DNA of 64,000 nucleotides from Fibrella rubiginis (GCF_017353185.1 NZ_JAFMYV010000016.1:1-64000); one strand, 5' to 3'; counted from the stretch's first letter, positions 27,135 through 36,096 are shown. Notes: a model not told the origin generated them from the sequence alone. Program-made: numbers and translations.

Positions 27135-27923
27135 TTACAGCACGGCCAGCATTACGGCGGCCATGCCAATCATCAGGCTGTCTTCTACAATGGTGACCGT
27201 GGTCATAGGCAGATTAAACACCGACCCCAGACAGGCACAGCGGATTTTGCGCTTGTTCATCACCGACTGCACCACACCCACCAGGCTAACACCCATGACT
27301 GCTACTGTAACTACATTTGTAATCAATGGGTTAACGTTTGTTAGGTAAGCCACCCCCAGAGCCAGCTCGATAAACGGATACACGAAACCATAACCCGGCA
27401 CTGCCTTCGCTACAATGTCATACATGCGGTAGCTACTGGCAAAACCGCTGATATCGAGCAGCTTAAAGAACGAGAAGATCAAGAAAAAGCCTGCCATAAA
27501 GGTGTTCATAGCCCGCATCCAGTCGAACCCACCCATCCGAATTTCAACCAGCGCCGTGACCCCCACAATAAACGCCAGAATAATCAGCAGGGGTTTGTAG
27601 GTCGTTGCCGATGGCTCAGCGAGGTCGTCGGCAATCGTAGTCGACGCCACGGCTGGCGCGGTGAGCACGTCGGCTTTAGGGTGGGTATGGCCACCCATTG
27701 TATCGATCACCTGAACCTCATCAGTGAGCGAATAAGCCCCTGCTTTTTTTACGGCCCGGTCCAGCACCGTCGTATCAATATGGCCGTTCATGCTCACGAC
27801 AGCCTCCTGCGGGTTAAGCGAAACGGCCACCTTTTTAACACCCTCAACGGCTTCGAGGGCTTCCTGCACCCGGCCCACACAGGAGCCGCAATGCATACCA
27901 TCGAGTTTATACGTATGAATCAT
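27135..27923 (-). CDS. HMA domain fused to a MauE/DoxX-like membrane protein
   Basis: 262 residues from MIHTYKLDG. Residues 1-70 are an HMA metal-binding domain (LDGMHCGSCVGRV), then a His/Pro linker, then four to five transmembrane helices of the MauE/DoxX type, including a conserved Cys pair in KIRCACLG. In this phylum such genes accompany copper systems. MauE-like proteins are linked to thiol redox; the fusion could pass electrons or metal across the inner membrane, which is inference. Confidence 0.82.
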   Translation of the reverse strand: MIHTYKLDGMHCGSCVGRVQEALEAVEGVKKVAVSLNPQEAVVSMNGHIDTTVLDRAVKKAGAYSLTDEVQVIDTMGGHTHPKADVLTAPAVASTTIADDLAEPSATTYKPLLIILAFIVGVTALVEIRMGGFDWMRAMNTFMAGFFLIFSFFKLLDISGFASSYRMYDIVAKAVPGYGFVYPFIELALGVAYLTNVNPLITNVVTVAVMGVSLVGVVQSVMNKRKIRCACLGSVFNLPMTTVTIVEDSLMIGMAAVMLAVL

Positions 27924-27963
27924 GATTAGTTGTAGCTGTAGTCGATATAGGTAATCGACAGCA

Positions 27964-27971
27964 CAAAGGTA
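27964..27971 (-). promoter_or_regulatory. Promoter -7 box (minus strand TACCTTTG) for the HMA-MauE gene
   Basis: CAAAGGTA on the plus strand, 40 bp upstream of the start at 27923. Exact TAnnTTTG match. Confidence 0.6.
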
Positions 27972-28052
27972 CACCGGTAGACAGGGGCGTGTTTTACAGA
28001 ATTATGATTGGGACTTACAGGGTTTCGGCGGGCGGCACCACAGGTTCGCTCA

Positions 28053-28688
28053 TCACTTCAACTCCGTCAGTTCAATGGCCCTGTACGCTGCTTCGGCTTT
28101 GCCACCACCGTGAATCTGCAGGCCAATAAGACCCGACTGCGGAATGCTGAGGTCCGGCTCCGTGTAGTCGACGGTTTGCTTGCCGTTGAGGTAGATTTGA
28201 ATACGGCGCCCTTCGCAGCGGATGCGGTAGTCATTCCAGTCGTTGGGCCGCAGTATCCGGCGGATCAGGGCTGAGTCGGCCTGAGCCAGGGTTTTGTCGC
28301 GCCGCGATTCGTCGTAGAGGCTGGCCCAGTAGCCCTTGCCCAGGTCGGCCTGATAGCCCACCATTTCATAGGCAGGCTTTGTGGCCCGCTGACTGCGAAA
28401 CTGTACACCCGCGTTGACAAAACCCGTGCCTATGAGCCTGAATTGCAGTTTCAGGTCAAAATTGGCGTAGGAACGGGTGGTACACAGAAACTCATTGTGG
28501 GGTACTAAGCGCTCCCTAGACCCACCTACCAAAGCCCTGTCCCGGACCTGCCACGTTTGCGCCGTGTCTCCTTCCCAGCCCGCAAACGTTCGTCCGTCAA
28601 AGAGCAACCGGGAGCGGTTCTGGCGCTGGAAGCCGATACTAAACAGGCCCGCGACGAGCAGGGCAGTGATGAGGTAGGTGCGGTTCAT
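28053..28688 (-). CDS. DUF1080-family protein (3-keto-disaccharide hydrolase-like)
   Basis: 211 residues with an N-terminal signal or anchor (TYLITALLVAGLFSIGF). One concanavalin-like domain: RLLFDGRTFAGWEG at the start, NDWNDYRIRCEGRRIQIYLNG in the middle and GLIGLQIHGGG near the end, all DUF1080 hallmarks. Members act on glycosides or sugars outside the cytoplasm. Its place in a copper block is unexplained; it follows the AraC gene closely (45 bp), so it may only share transcription. Confidence 0.85.
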   Translation of the reverse strand: MNRTYLITALLVAGLFSIGFQRQNRSRLLFDGRTFAGWEGDTAQTWQVRDRALVGGSRERLVPHNEFLCTTRSYANFDLKLQFRLIGTGFVNAGVQFRSQRATKPAYEMVGYQADLGKGYWASLYDESRRDKTLAQADSALIRRILRPNDWNDYRIRCEGRRIQIYLNGKQTVDYTEPDLSIPQSGLIGLQIHGGGKAEAAYRAIELTELK

Positions 28689-28733
28689 GGAAACATCTTT
28701 ATTCACCTAAAAGCAACTGGGCCCGAAACTTCA

Positions 28734-29297
28734 TCAGACCCCGTCAATTGTTTGTCTTCCCACTGGCTCTTTCTTAAACTGACCCGGCGTTTGACCCACC
28801 ACCGCCTTGAACTGATTGGTGAAGTGAGGCACGCTGCTGTAGCCTAGCATGAAAGCAATGTCGGCAATACTTCGTTGGCCATCCTGCAGCAGTTCTTTAG
28901 CCCGCTCTACCTTTTGGGCAATCAGGTACCGCTCAATCGTGGTGCCCTCCGTCGACGAAAACAGGTGGCTCAGGTAGGTGTAATCGTAGCCCAGTTTCTG
29001 ACTCAGGTAATCCGAGACGTTCTGGTGCGCCGGCCGCACCGACTCGTAATGCACCTCCTTGACCAACAGGGCCTTAATTTGTTCAACCAGGGCCTGCTTG
29101 GGGTCGTCGATCAAGGCAAAACCTTCCGTGTGCAGGGCAGCTTCCACGGCTTTTCGGCTCACCGATTCGGGCCAGTGCGTTACCGTAACCCGGCCCAGCT
29201 CTACAGTGCCGATGGTTAACCCCAGGTCTTCGAGTAGCCGACGGGTGGTGCGCAGACACCGGTCACAGACCATGTTTTTGATGCGTAGTTCGGTCAT
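28734..29297 (-). CDS. AraC-family regulator with an HMA-like sensor domain
   Basis: 187 residues from MTELRIKNM. Residues 1-70 resemble an HMA ferredoxin-like fold with a CxxC (NMVCDRCLRT). Residues 85-180 are an AraC double helix-turn-helix (DYLSQKLGYDYTYLSHLF, then SIADIAFMLGYSSVPHFTNQF, GQTPGQFKK). It is plausible that the CxxC senses a soft metal and controls this cluster. The gene starts 5 bp after the TonB receptor gene, which supports cotranscription. Its upstream open frame overlaps the receptor gene and is a shadow. Confidence 0.87.
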   Translation of the reverse strand: MTELRIKNMVCDRCLRTTRRLLEDLGLTIGTVELGRVTVTHWPESVSRKAVEAALHTEGFALIDDPKQALVEQIKALLVKEVHYESVRPAHQNVSDYLSQKLGYDYTYLSHLFSSTEGTTIERYLIAQKVERAKELLQDGQRSIADIAFMLGYSSVPHFTNQFKAVVGQTPGQFKKEPVGRQTIDGV

Positions 29298-29302
29298 GGC
29301 GC

Positions 29303-31525
29303 TCAGGGTTCGAGGGTATAACGGAAACCGGCGTAGACCATGGCGCCCGTTACGGGTCCCCAGTTTTGCCCGGCGGCATCGAAGTTGGTACCAAACGGGT
29401 TTGCCGCGCCAATGATGGGGTTTGCCTGCCGGAAGCCTGTCAGGTTTTCGCCGCCGAGGTACACCTGAAACGTACGGAACGTCCGGGTGATCTGGGCGTT
29501 GAGGTTCACGAATGAGGGTGAGTAATACCACGTCATGGCCGAATAGGTGGTGTGCGTGTGGGTCTCTCTTTCGTCGGGCAGGCGTTTGGGGCCGTTCCAT
29601 TGCAGCGTCGCATCAAATTTCCACTTATCGTAGGGCAGGGCGTAGGCGGCGTTGAACAGCAACCGGTCGCGGCTTACCATCATGCGGGGCATCAACACGC
29701 TTTCGCCCAGGGGGGCACCCATGCTCTGGCGGGCATCGAAGAGGCGGTAAGCAAGTTTGATTTCGGCGCGTTTAACAGGGGTCACCGTCAGTTCGGCCTG
29801 CAGGCTGTTGGCAAACGACACACCCTGCAGGTTGTAAAACAGGAGTTGATTGGGCTGATCGGCGTCCACGATCAGAGCATTCTGGAAGTCGGTCCGGCTG
29901 GCGTCGAGCGTAAAGGTGGCCTTCTTGCCAAACAGCAGAAACTCGTTGGAGAGGCCCGCTGTGTAGGTCCAGGCCACTTCAGGGCGAACGTTGTAGTTCA
30001 GAAACACCTGCCGCGACGACACCAGGTAGCCGTAGTTTTCGGCCAGTTGGTTGGGTGTACGCCAGCCCCGCCCCGCCGAGGCCCGCGCCGTCAACTGGCT
30101 ATTGATGTGATACTTCAGATGCAGCCGGGGGGTCCACTGCACACCATAGAGGTTATGGAAATCGATGCGGTTACCGATCACGAGGGCCAGCTTTTCGGGA
30201 TAGGTATACGCATATTCGAAGAATGCGCCCGGCACCGATTCGTCGCGGTTAAGCTGCTGAAGCACAAAGCGCTCGCGGTACGAATCGAGCAGGTAGCTGA
30301 TTCCTGTTTTCACCGTGTGGTTGGTGTTGCCAATGATCGTCTGATAAATCAGATTGCCGTATACCGTTTGCTGATTGCCGATATAGTCCCGGCCACCAAA
30401 CAGCGACTGCTGGTCGAACCAGCTGGCGTTGAGGATCAGGCCCAAACCACGATAGGGTTTATCGGGATAGAGCCGGGCCGTTTTGCTGAACACCTCCGTT
30501 CGGCGGGTCTGGTTAGAGAACCCATAGCGGAATGCACCCACCTCGGCAAGTTGCCCACCGTCGCGGCTTTCCGACAACGCTTTAATACCAAACTGAGCCA
30601 TCCAGCGGTCGGAACTGTATCTGGCCCGCGCCACGCCATTGTATTGGGTATAAAGCGGCAGGTCACGAAAGCGATCGCGGTTCTGGTCTATCTCCGTTTG
30701 CAGGGTGCTCACGTGTCCCAAGGCGCCAATGCTCCACTTGTCAGACAGCGTGTGGGAGTAGTTAACATTGCCCTCCAGCCGGCCAAAACTGTTTATGTAG
30801 CCATTCAGCAGCAAATTGGGCAGCCGGGTTTCGGCGCGGTATTCCGGCTTCTGAAGTTCTACGTTGATCTGCCCGCTCATGGCTTCGTAGCCGTTTACCA
30901 CCGACCCCGCGCCCTTGCCAATGTCGATGCTGGATATCCAGGTGCCGGGAATGTAATTCAGCCCGAACGTGGTAGCCAGCCCCCGGATGGTCGGAATATT
31001 TTCGACGTTGGTTTGCACGTATTGTCCGCCGAGGCCCAGAAACTGAATCTGTTTAGCGCCCGTTACGGCATCGGCATACGACACGCTGACCGAGGCATTG
31101 GTCTCGAAACTCTCCGACAGGTTGCAGCAGGCGGCTTTAGCCAGGGTGCGCTTGGTCAGCACCTCCGTCTGAACCGGATTCATCCGGTCGATCTGGGTGT
31201 TTCCTGCCGTAACCACCACCTCATCTAGCTGCTGCGTGGCCCGGAGCGAAACCACCAGAGGCACGGTAACATCAGTTACGGTGAGGGTATCGGTCTGGTA
31301 ACCAACATAGCTGACAATGAGCCGATTGGTAGCCGCAACGGTGTCTATCTGAAACTGTCCGTTCGGGTCGGTCGTGGTGGGTTTGAGCAGTCCGTCCCAA
31401 TAGACGTTTGCCCCAAACAGTGGTGTCGTTTTACCCTTCTCAAGCGTTTGTACCCGCCCCGACAGGGTTTGTGCGTTTGCCGCGAAAGCAACGCATAAGC
31501 AACTGATAATGAGAGTTATTCGCAT
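29303..31525 (-). CDS. TonB-dependent outer-membrane receptor, probable copper/metal type
   Basis: 740 residues. Signal peptide (CVAFAANAQ), a carboxypeptidase-regulatory-like domain at residues 20-100 (LFGANVYWDG, VSYVGYQTD), plug domain starting LDEVVVTAG with the motif KAACCNLSESFETN, then a 22-strand-type barrel. The CCNLSESFETN plug is typical of receptors found with copper-handling genes in this phylum. Uptake or efflux direction is not known. It heads a tight receptor-AraC-DUF1080 run downstream of the HYC_CC_PP-type gene. Confidence 0.88.
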   Translation of the reverse strand: MRITLIISCLCVAFAANAQTLSGRVQTLEKGKTTPLFGANVYWDGLLKPTTTDPNGQFQIDTVAATNRLIVSYVGYQTDTLTVTDVTVPLVVSLRATQQLDEVVVTAGNTQIDRMNPVQTEVLTKRTLAKAACCNLSESFETNASVSVSYADAVTGAKQIQFLGLGGQYVQTNVENIPTIRGLATTFGLNYIPGTWISSIDIGKGAGSVVNGYEAMSGQINVELQKPEYRAETRLPNLLLNGYINSFGRLEGNVNYSHTLSDKWSIGALGHVSTLQTEIDQNRDRFRDLPLYTQYNGVARARYSSDRWMAQFGIKALSESRDGGQLAEVGAFRYGFSNQTRRTEVFSKTARLYPDKPYRGLGLILNASWFDQQSLFGGRDYIGNQQTVYGNLIYQTIIGNTNHTVKTGISYLLDSYRERFVLQQLNRDESVPGAFFEYAYTYPEKLALVIGNRIDFHNLYGVQWTPRLHLKYHINSQLTARASAGRGWRTPNQLAENYGYLVSSRQVFLNYNVRPEVAWTYTAGLSNEFLLFGKKATFTLDASRTDFQNALIVDADQPNQLLFYNLQGVSFANSLQAELTVTPVKRAEIKLAYRLFDARQSMGAPLGESVLMPRMMVSRDRLLFNAAYALPYDKWKFDATLQWNGPKRLPDERETHTHTTYSAMTWYYSPSFVNLNAQITRTFRTFQVYLGGENLTGFRQANPIIGAANPFGTNFDAAGQNWGPVTGAMVYAGFRYTLEP

Positions 31526-31598
31526 AAAATAAGCCAACTAAAGTAAGCACCAAAAGCCCTCGTCGAACTCGACAGGGCAAGGGAGGTTACGCCTAGGG

Positions 31599-32042
31599 CT
31601 ATATCAGGAATGACTGGACCAGCACCAATAAATCGCGGCCGGCAGGCGGGGCGGGTGGGTCGGGAGCGGCCGCATAGTGCGTGGCCGGGTGAAGAAAAAA
31701 CAAGCCGAACAAGGCTGTAAACATTGCCGCAACAGATGCATCAAACACCTCAGAAACAGCCTTGACGAACTTGATCAGCACATGACCAAGCGACGAGCCA
31801 ACGTCGACTTTCTCGTACCGAACTGTCTCCTGACAACAGGCCGACCGTTTCACCACCGGACCGGATTCCTGCTCAGAAACATGGGCCGAACACATTTTGC
31901 AGGCCTTACCGTGCTCATGGATCAGATACGTCCGTTTACCCCGCATCTGGCACGTATGGTCTACCAGCCCGAAGCCCATGCTGCTAAGCAACACGACCAC
32001 GGCCATGAACACGTGCAGAAAACGGATTAATGCGACTTTCAT
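31599..32042 (-). CDS. HYC_CC_PP-family protein
   Basis: 147 residues from MKVALIRFL. N-terminal membrane segment, then DHTC near residue 28, CKMC, and CC (KRSACCQE), the His-Tyr-Cys/Cys-Cys/Pro-Pro arrangement of the family. A second hydrophobic segment (FTALFGLFFLHPATH) is followed by a Pro-rich stretch (PDPPAPPAG). These proteins occur with heavy-metal TonB receptors and are thought to bind metal; the mechanism is not established. Confidence 0.8.
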   Translation of the reverse strand: MKVALIRFLHVFMAVVVLLSSMGFGLVDHTCQMRGKRTYLIHEHGKACKMCSAHVSEQESGPVVKRSACCQETVRYEKVDVGSSLGHVLIKFVKAVSEVFDASVAAMFTALFGLFFLHPATHYAAAPDPPAPPAGRDLLVLVQSFLI

Positions 32043-32095
32043 CACTGGGGTAACGACTTGCTGGCCGCAATTGTCAGCAAGATGACTGAAAAATG

Positions 32096-32103
32096 CAAAA
32101 ATA
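32096..32103 (-). promoter_or_regulatory. Promoter -7 box (minus strand TATTTTTG) for the metal block
   Basis: CAAAAATA on the plus strand, 53 bp upstream of the HYC_CC_PP start. It fits TAnnTTTG and would drive the receptor-AraC-DUF1080 run. Confidence 0.5.
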
Positions 32104-32132
32104 ATTTTGCAGAGAGCCACGCACATCTATAG

Positions 32133-32182
32133 TGCCAACGAGCGTTGCCCTGACAGTAGTGTCGCGGCAACGCTCGTTGGCA
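32133..32182. terminator. 17-bp perfect hairpin upstream of the metal block
   Basis: TGCCAACGAGCGTTGCC pairs with GGCAACGCTCGTTGGCA around a 16-nt loop. It lies downstream of the astacin-like gene only in the sense of sharing the gap; for minus-strand transcription it precedes the metal block and follows the protease stop at 32211, so it likely ends the protease transcript. Confidence 0.7.
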
Positions 32183-32210
32183 ACCTGAAAAAAGTAATGC
32201 TCATCAAGCA

Positions 32211-33281
32211 CTAGGCGGTGTGCATGTCGGCACCTGCCAGAACGTTCTCGCTATCCCGATCCGTCGGGCTGTTGTGTTGCATGATGGTGGCCCGGATGGC
32301 TTCTTCGAGCGTTTGGTTGTCTACGTCGTCTGAGGCATCCCAGTCATCATCTGACGTTGCTCCGGCAATAACAGGCGTATGACCCGGTATGGGGTATATC
32401 CGCGCGGCGAATGCATAGTCGGTAGCATTGATATCCAGCCCCCCGATGATTGGCTGCCCGTTTTTGGTGATCGAACCGGGCAGGTGGTAACACATAATGG
32501 ACGTCTGGTCAGCAGCGGTACCAAAGATAGATGCCTGGTTAAGCGGAGTAAGCACCTGGGCGTCGACCATTGCTTTGTTCCACCCCTGCGTCTGCAGGAA
32601 ATAGGCATATGCTTTCTGCGGATCAATCCGGTTAACCAGTTCCTGCCGCATGTGCTCGTGAGGAAAGCCCAGCGTATGGCCCGTCTCGTGCCGAATGACG
32701 CGCCTGTATTCCGAATCGGGCGTGGCCAGCGTAAAGCCCTGCAGGTTCATGGTTTGTTTGTTGGCCGGAATATGAAGAATGTCCGTACCCAGATACGAAT
32801 AATAGCCGCCCGGCCCGCGCGATATTCTGACCTGACCCGTTCCGTTGGTCAGCACAAACGAGATACATTCCCGTGTGGCCCAGGCGTTCATGTGGCTAAG
32901 AATTTTGTTTTTCAGCGCCTGCGAGGTGGCTTCCATAAAACTCACCGTCAGTCGGCGCGGCGTGGGACCCCAGTATTTGCTAACCAGCAGGGTCAGGAAT
33001 TCGGGCGTTATCACGTCGGCGTTTTCCAGGTTGGCCATTGCTCCCAACGTTGGCGCATTAACCGGGTTGATGGCAATGGCGGTTTGGGCCGCCTTGGCCA
33101 GCAGGCGGGTAGGCAGCGTTTTTATGCTACAGCCCGCATTGGGGTCAAATTCGGTTTCTCCTTCCTTCGGCTCTTCATTGTTGTCGTTGTTACCCGAAGT
33201 GTTACCTCCCCCCACAGCCTGACTCGCCACGTCGGCGATTTTGGCGAGCGCATCGCGCAGTTGTTTTTCGGATTTAGTCAT
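32211..33281 (-). CDS. Astacin-like (M12A) zinc metalloprotease
   Basis: 356 residues. The zinc site HETGHTLGFPHEH has H198, E199, H202 and H208 in HExxHxxGxxH, with the Met-turn SIMCYHLPG about 70 residues later. No signal peptide is visible: the N-terminus is hydrophilic (MTKSEKQLRDALAK), with a Gly/Asn/Glu-rich linker to residue 45. The C-terminal 45 residues are acidic (DDDWDASDDVDNQ). Secretion, if any, must use another route. Family confident, substrate unknown. Confidence 0.87.
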   Translation of the reverse strand: MTKSEKQLRDALAKIADVASQAVGGGNTSGNNDNNEEPKEGETEFDPNAGCSIKTLPTRLLAKAAQTAIAINPVNAPTLGAMANLENADVITPEFLTLLVSKYWGPTPRRLTVSFMEATSQALKNKILSHMNAWATRECISFVLTNGTGQVRISRGPGGYYSYLGTDILHIPANKQTMNLQGFTLATPDSEYRRVIRHETGHTLGFPHEHMRQELVNRIDPQKAYAYFLQTQGWNKAMVDAQVLTPLNQASIFGTAADQTSIMCYHLPGSITKNGQPIIGGLDINATDYAFAARIYPIPGHTPVIAGATSDDDWDASDDVDNQTLEEAIRATIMQHNSPTDRDSENVLAGADMHTA

Positions 33282-34048
33282 TGTAGTAGCTATTTGCTGG
33301 TGTGCTAATTGCTGATTTTATAGCCCTGCTTTTTGCAGGTCAGCGTGCTACAAAGCTCCACTGATTGTTTGACACAAAAAAGCGTGCAAGTACTCATTTA
33401 TATAATAGTTGGCTGACGTATAAACACGGTCACTACTCCCGTATAAAACCGGCATAATTTGATTTTATATTCAACTAACTTTGTCAAGATAATAACCGAA
33501 GAAATCCTATGATCTTATCTGCATACTATAACAGTCATATAATCAATAATTTATTTATATCTATGCTTAAACAATAAGCCTACGCGTGATTTGTAGCGCA
33601 TTTGGCAGTTACATAAACGATGCATACATTCTATAAAGTAAGTACCCGTAGCCACTACCCCAACACAGACTCACTAGCAAATTAATTAATCCGTAACGAT
33701 CTCATTATCAAACACTAATTTGTTTCCCAGCCCATTTCGAAACTATACTGACTTTTTTTCCAAGGGCCTGCTTACGGCTGATCAAAACGGTTTCTGCAGT
33801 GAAACCCATATCACGGTATCCCACTATCTGCGCCCAGTCTGCGAATATGACCTATACTACCGTTTTATAAATTGGGCCGACTATAAATAAAGTTTTTGTA
33901 CAAAAAATAGTGGCTGTACTATATATTCTCTAATCAATTAACAAGGCTCAGTACTTTAAAAACAATAAACGCATAACCGTCAAAAGTTGAAGACGCAACT
34001 ACTCATTTTACTACTTAAATAAAAATACTACCCTTAATCAGATTAGCC
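33282..34048. other. 767-bp AT-rich gap without genes
   Basis: Composition changes sharply to AT-rich, especially 33360-34045. A promoter-like TAACTTTG is at 33476-33483, but nothing is coded near it. No tRNA, repeat arm or recognisable RNA was found. The drop in GC next to the broken lipoprotein gene suggests an acquired or decaying segment. Confidence 0.6.
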
Positions 34049-34960
34049 ATGAACACCAATCGGTTATTAACTGGATTTATTGGCCTACTTCTGGTAGGCG
34101 CGTTGTTAAGTTGTGTCGATCACCGGTCATTTATTGTTACGCCCGGCGCAGATCGGTTACGGGTGAAGACCATAGAGCAGGTAACCACAGGCACAACGAT
34201 GATGGACTTTGCGTATGACGGACAGAACCGGCTCAGCTCAATTACAAGTTATAGAACACCCGATAGTACGGCGTTTCCTGTTGAGAAAACCTTCTACCAA
34301 TACGACACGCAAAATCGACTGATCCAGGTTCAGCACTCGGAAGTCAGACGGGGGTCAAGGACCGAGACCTACACCCTGACCTATAATACAGCCGGTCAGT
34401 TGTAGCAGGTAACAAACTCGCCTTCCGGGTTTGTTGTCATCCGTAATTATAATACAGGCAGTGCGCCGCCCCGGCCAGACTATACTAAACTAGTTGGTCT
34501 GGGAGGGCTTGTGTCTACTGGTGGCGGTTCATTTACCTTTACGGGGGGCAACCTGACGGCTGTCTCCGAGACCTTTTCGGTGTTCCGCGCAGGCGAACCC
34601 AGCGGGGTGCCTCCCGTGTATAGCAGGGCATTGCAGGTGACCTATACCTACGATGTTTCGGGCATAAATCCGTTTTATGGCAACTTCATCATTCCGGCAC
34701 CGGGCGTGTTTCTTCCTGCGGGCTCTACATCCTTATTTGGTCCATTCTACACCTTGTATGGAGGCATTGACAACCCGTTTAATTTAAGCCCAAGGAATGT
34801 AGAGACAGCCCTGATTGTATCCGGAACCGGCACCACAGATACCCGATACAGTTACTCCTACAACGCGGTTGGGTTGCCCACAAGCCGCACAACCAACGTG
34901 GTAAACGGCACGCAGCAACTCACAACGGAAGTTTTACGCTACACATATGAATCGTATTAA
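34049..34960 (+). pseudogene. Lipoprotein gene with YD/RHS-like repeats, interrupted by an in-frame amber codon
   Basis: One reading frame runs from 34049 to 34960 (303 codons plus stop) except for TAG at 34403-34405. The first part has a lipobox (VGALLSC) and beta motifs of the type FAYDGQNRLSSIT and FYQYDTQNRL; the second part continues QVTNSPSGFVVI to YSYNAVGLPTSRTTN. These are YD-like repeats of the DUF4595/RHS kind. The stop follows GQL and precedes QV, so a CAG-to-TAG change is likely. Both halves keep normal coding character, so the mutation looks recent, unless amber is read through. Confidence 0.8.
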
Positions 34961-34989
34961 GCAGTAGCCGACGCACCGCCTGAACGCAC

Positions 34990-35037
34990 AAATGCCAGCT
35001 ATGGCCCGCAGTTTTGCGTGGTCCATAGCTGGCATTT
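34990..35037. terminator. Hairpin between the broken lipoprotein gene and the repeat proteins
   Basis: AATGCCAGCTATGG pairs with CCATAGCTGGCATT around a GC-containing loop, flanked by A and T tracts. It lies between convergent genes and can serve both. Confidence 0.75.
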
Positions 35038-35062
35038 ACATGTCTGGTTTACGCCTTTTGGG

Positions 35063-35356
35063 TTAGTCTTTTTTCGGCTCACCACTGATAGCACGACCCG
35101 TGGCTTTCACTGCCTTGGTCACGCCCCGGCCTGTGGCTTTGGTTGCTCTGGTCACGGCGCGGCCAGTAGCCTTGCCTGCCTGTCCAACTGCGCGGCCTGT
35201 TTTCACGGCGGCACGTCCCGTGGCACGCGTGCCTTTTTCGGCGGCGTTACCCACGTCCTGAGCCGTATTGTTTACTTTTTGTTCTGCACTTTGGGCAAAA
35301 GCCCCTGCTGACAAGGTGAGCACTAGTCCGAAGCTCAAAAGCCATTTCGTATTCAT
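35063..35356 (-). CDS. Secreted 11-residue-repeat protein A
   Basis: 97 residues: signal peptide (LSFGLVLTLSAGAFAQ), then Ala/Gly/Thr/Lys/Arg-rich sequence with an 11-residue period built on KATGRAV (AGKATGRAVTR, ATKATGRGVTK, AVKATGRAISG) and a GEPKKD end. Basic and probably extended or helical. The 11-mer recalls LEA-type desiccation proteins, but the composition differs and the likeness may be only superficial. Paralogue of the next gene. Confidence 0.75.
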   Translation of the reverse strand: MNTKWLLSFGLVLTLSAGAFAQSAEQKVNNTAQDVGNAAEKGTRATGRAAVKTGRAVGQAGKATGRAVTRATKATGRGVTKAVKATGRAISGEPKKD

Positions 35357-35516
35357 AACGATGGTAAATTGGTTTGATGTAAGTAATGGGCAGGAACAGC
35401 CAACCTTTGCTGGCTAAACACCTAAAACACTATAACCTATTTGTTTTCAATTTGGCTAAATAGCCAATCTTACGGGCTACATACACCAACAAACGGGCTT
35501 AACTGGTTGCTGTCGC

Positions 35517-35864
35517 CTATAGCGAATCACGCTTAGGCTCACCGCTGATGGCACGCCCGGTAGCCTTCACCGCTTTGGTTACACCCCGCCCGGTGGCCTT
35601 GGTCGCTTTTGTTACCGCCCGACCCGTGGCTTTGGTTGCATTACCAACGGCTCTTCCCGTTGCTTTTCCTGCCTTGCCCACCGCCCGGCCCGTGGTGACG
35701 GCAGCATCGCCCACAGCACGGGTGCCTGTCTCGGTGGCCCGGCCTACAGTAGCGGCCGCATTATCTACTTTTTGTTCAGCACTACGGCGCGTGGTATCCT
35801 GTGCGAAAGCCCCTGCTGCTAGTGTGAGCATCAGTCCGATGCTCAAAAGCCATTTCTTGTTCAT
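35517..35864 (-). CDS. Secreted 11-residue-repeat protein B
   Basis: 115 residues. Nearly the same signal peptide and C-terminus as its neighbour, and one or two additional 11-residue units (KATGRAVGNAT, KATGRAVTKAT, KATGRGVTKAV), with QDTTRRSAEQKV after the cleavage site. The 160-bp gap between the two genes has no repeat element. They likely arose by tandem duplication followed by gain or loss of units. Function unknown. Confidence 0.75.
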   Translation of the reverse strand: MNKKWLLSIGLMLTLAAGAFAQDTTRRSAEQKVDNAAATVGRATETGTRAVGDAAVTTGRAVGKAGKATGRAVGNATKATGRAVTKATKATGRGVTKAVKATGRAISGEPKRDSL

Positions 35865-36060
35865 GACGTTGGTGAATTGGTTTATGGCGTTTCCCCGGCG
35901 GAAAATGCCCTAACGCTATAACCAACGACTTGTTAGCCGCTGTGGCTGCTTATTTCCATTCAACGGCCAACAGACTGGCGCCCCCTCCCCCGCTACGATG
36001 ACTCAACGGGCGTCTGGTAGCAGGCGCGGTGTAGCCTTTTACCCTAATCAAAATCCTACT

Positions 36061-36068
36061 TACCTTTG
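36061..36068 (+). promoter_or_regulatory. Promoter -7 box TACCTTTG inside the long histidine-kinase frame
   Basis: Exact TAnnTTTG match. Because it lies 63 bases into the longest open frame, it argues that the true kinase start is downstream (TTG 36097 or ATG 36181). Confidence 0.55.
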
Positions 36069-36096
36069 TATTTCCCACTACTCAACAACATCCTTC

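Noticed and set aside
29552..31228. 558-codon ORF opposite the TonB receptor
   Set aside because: Shadow of a GC-rich gene: the opposite strand has clear domains and this frame has none.
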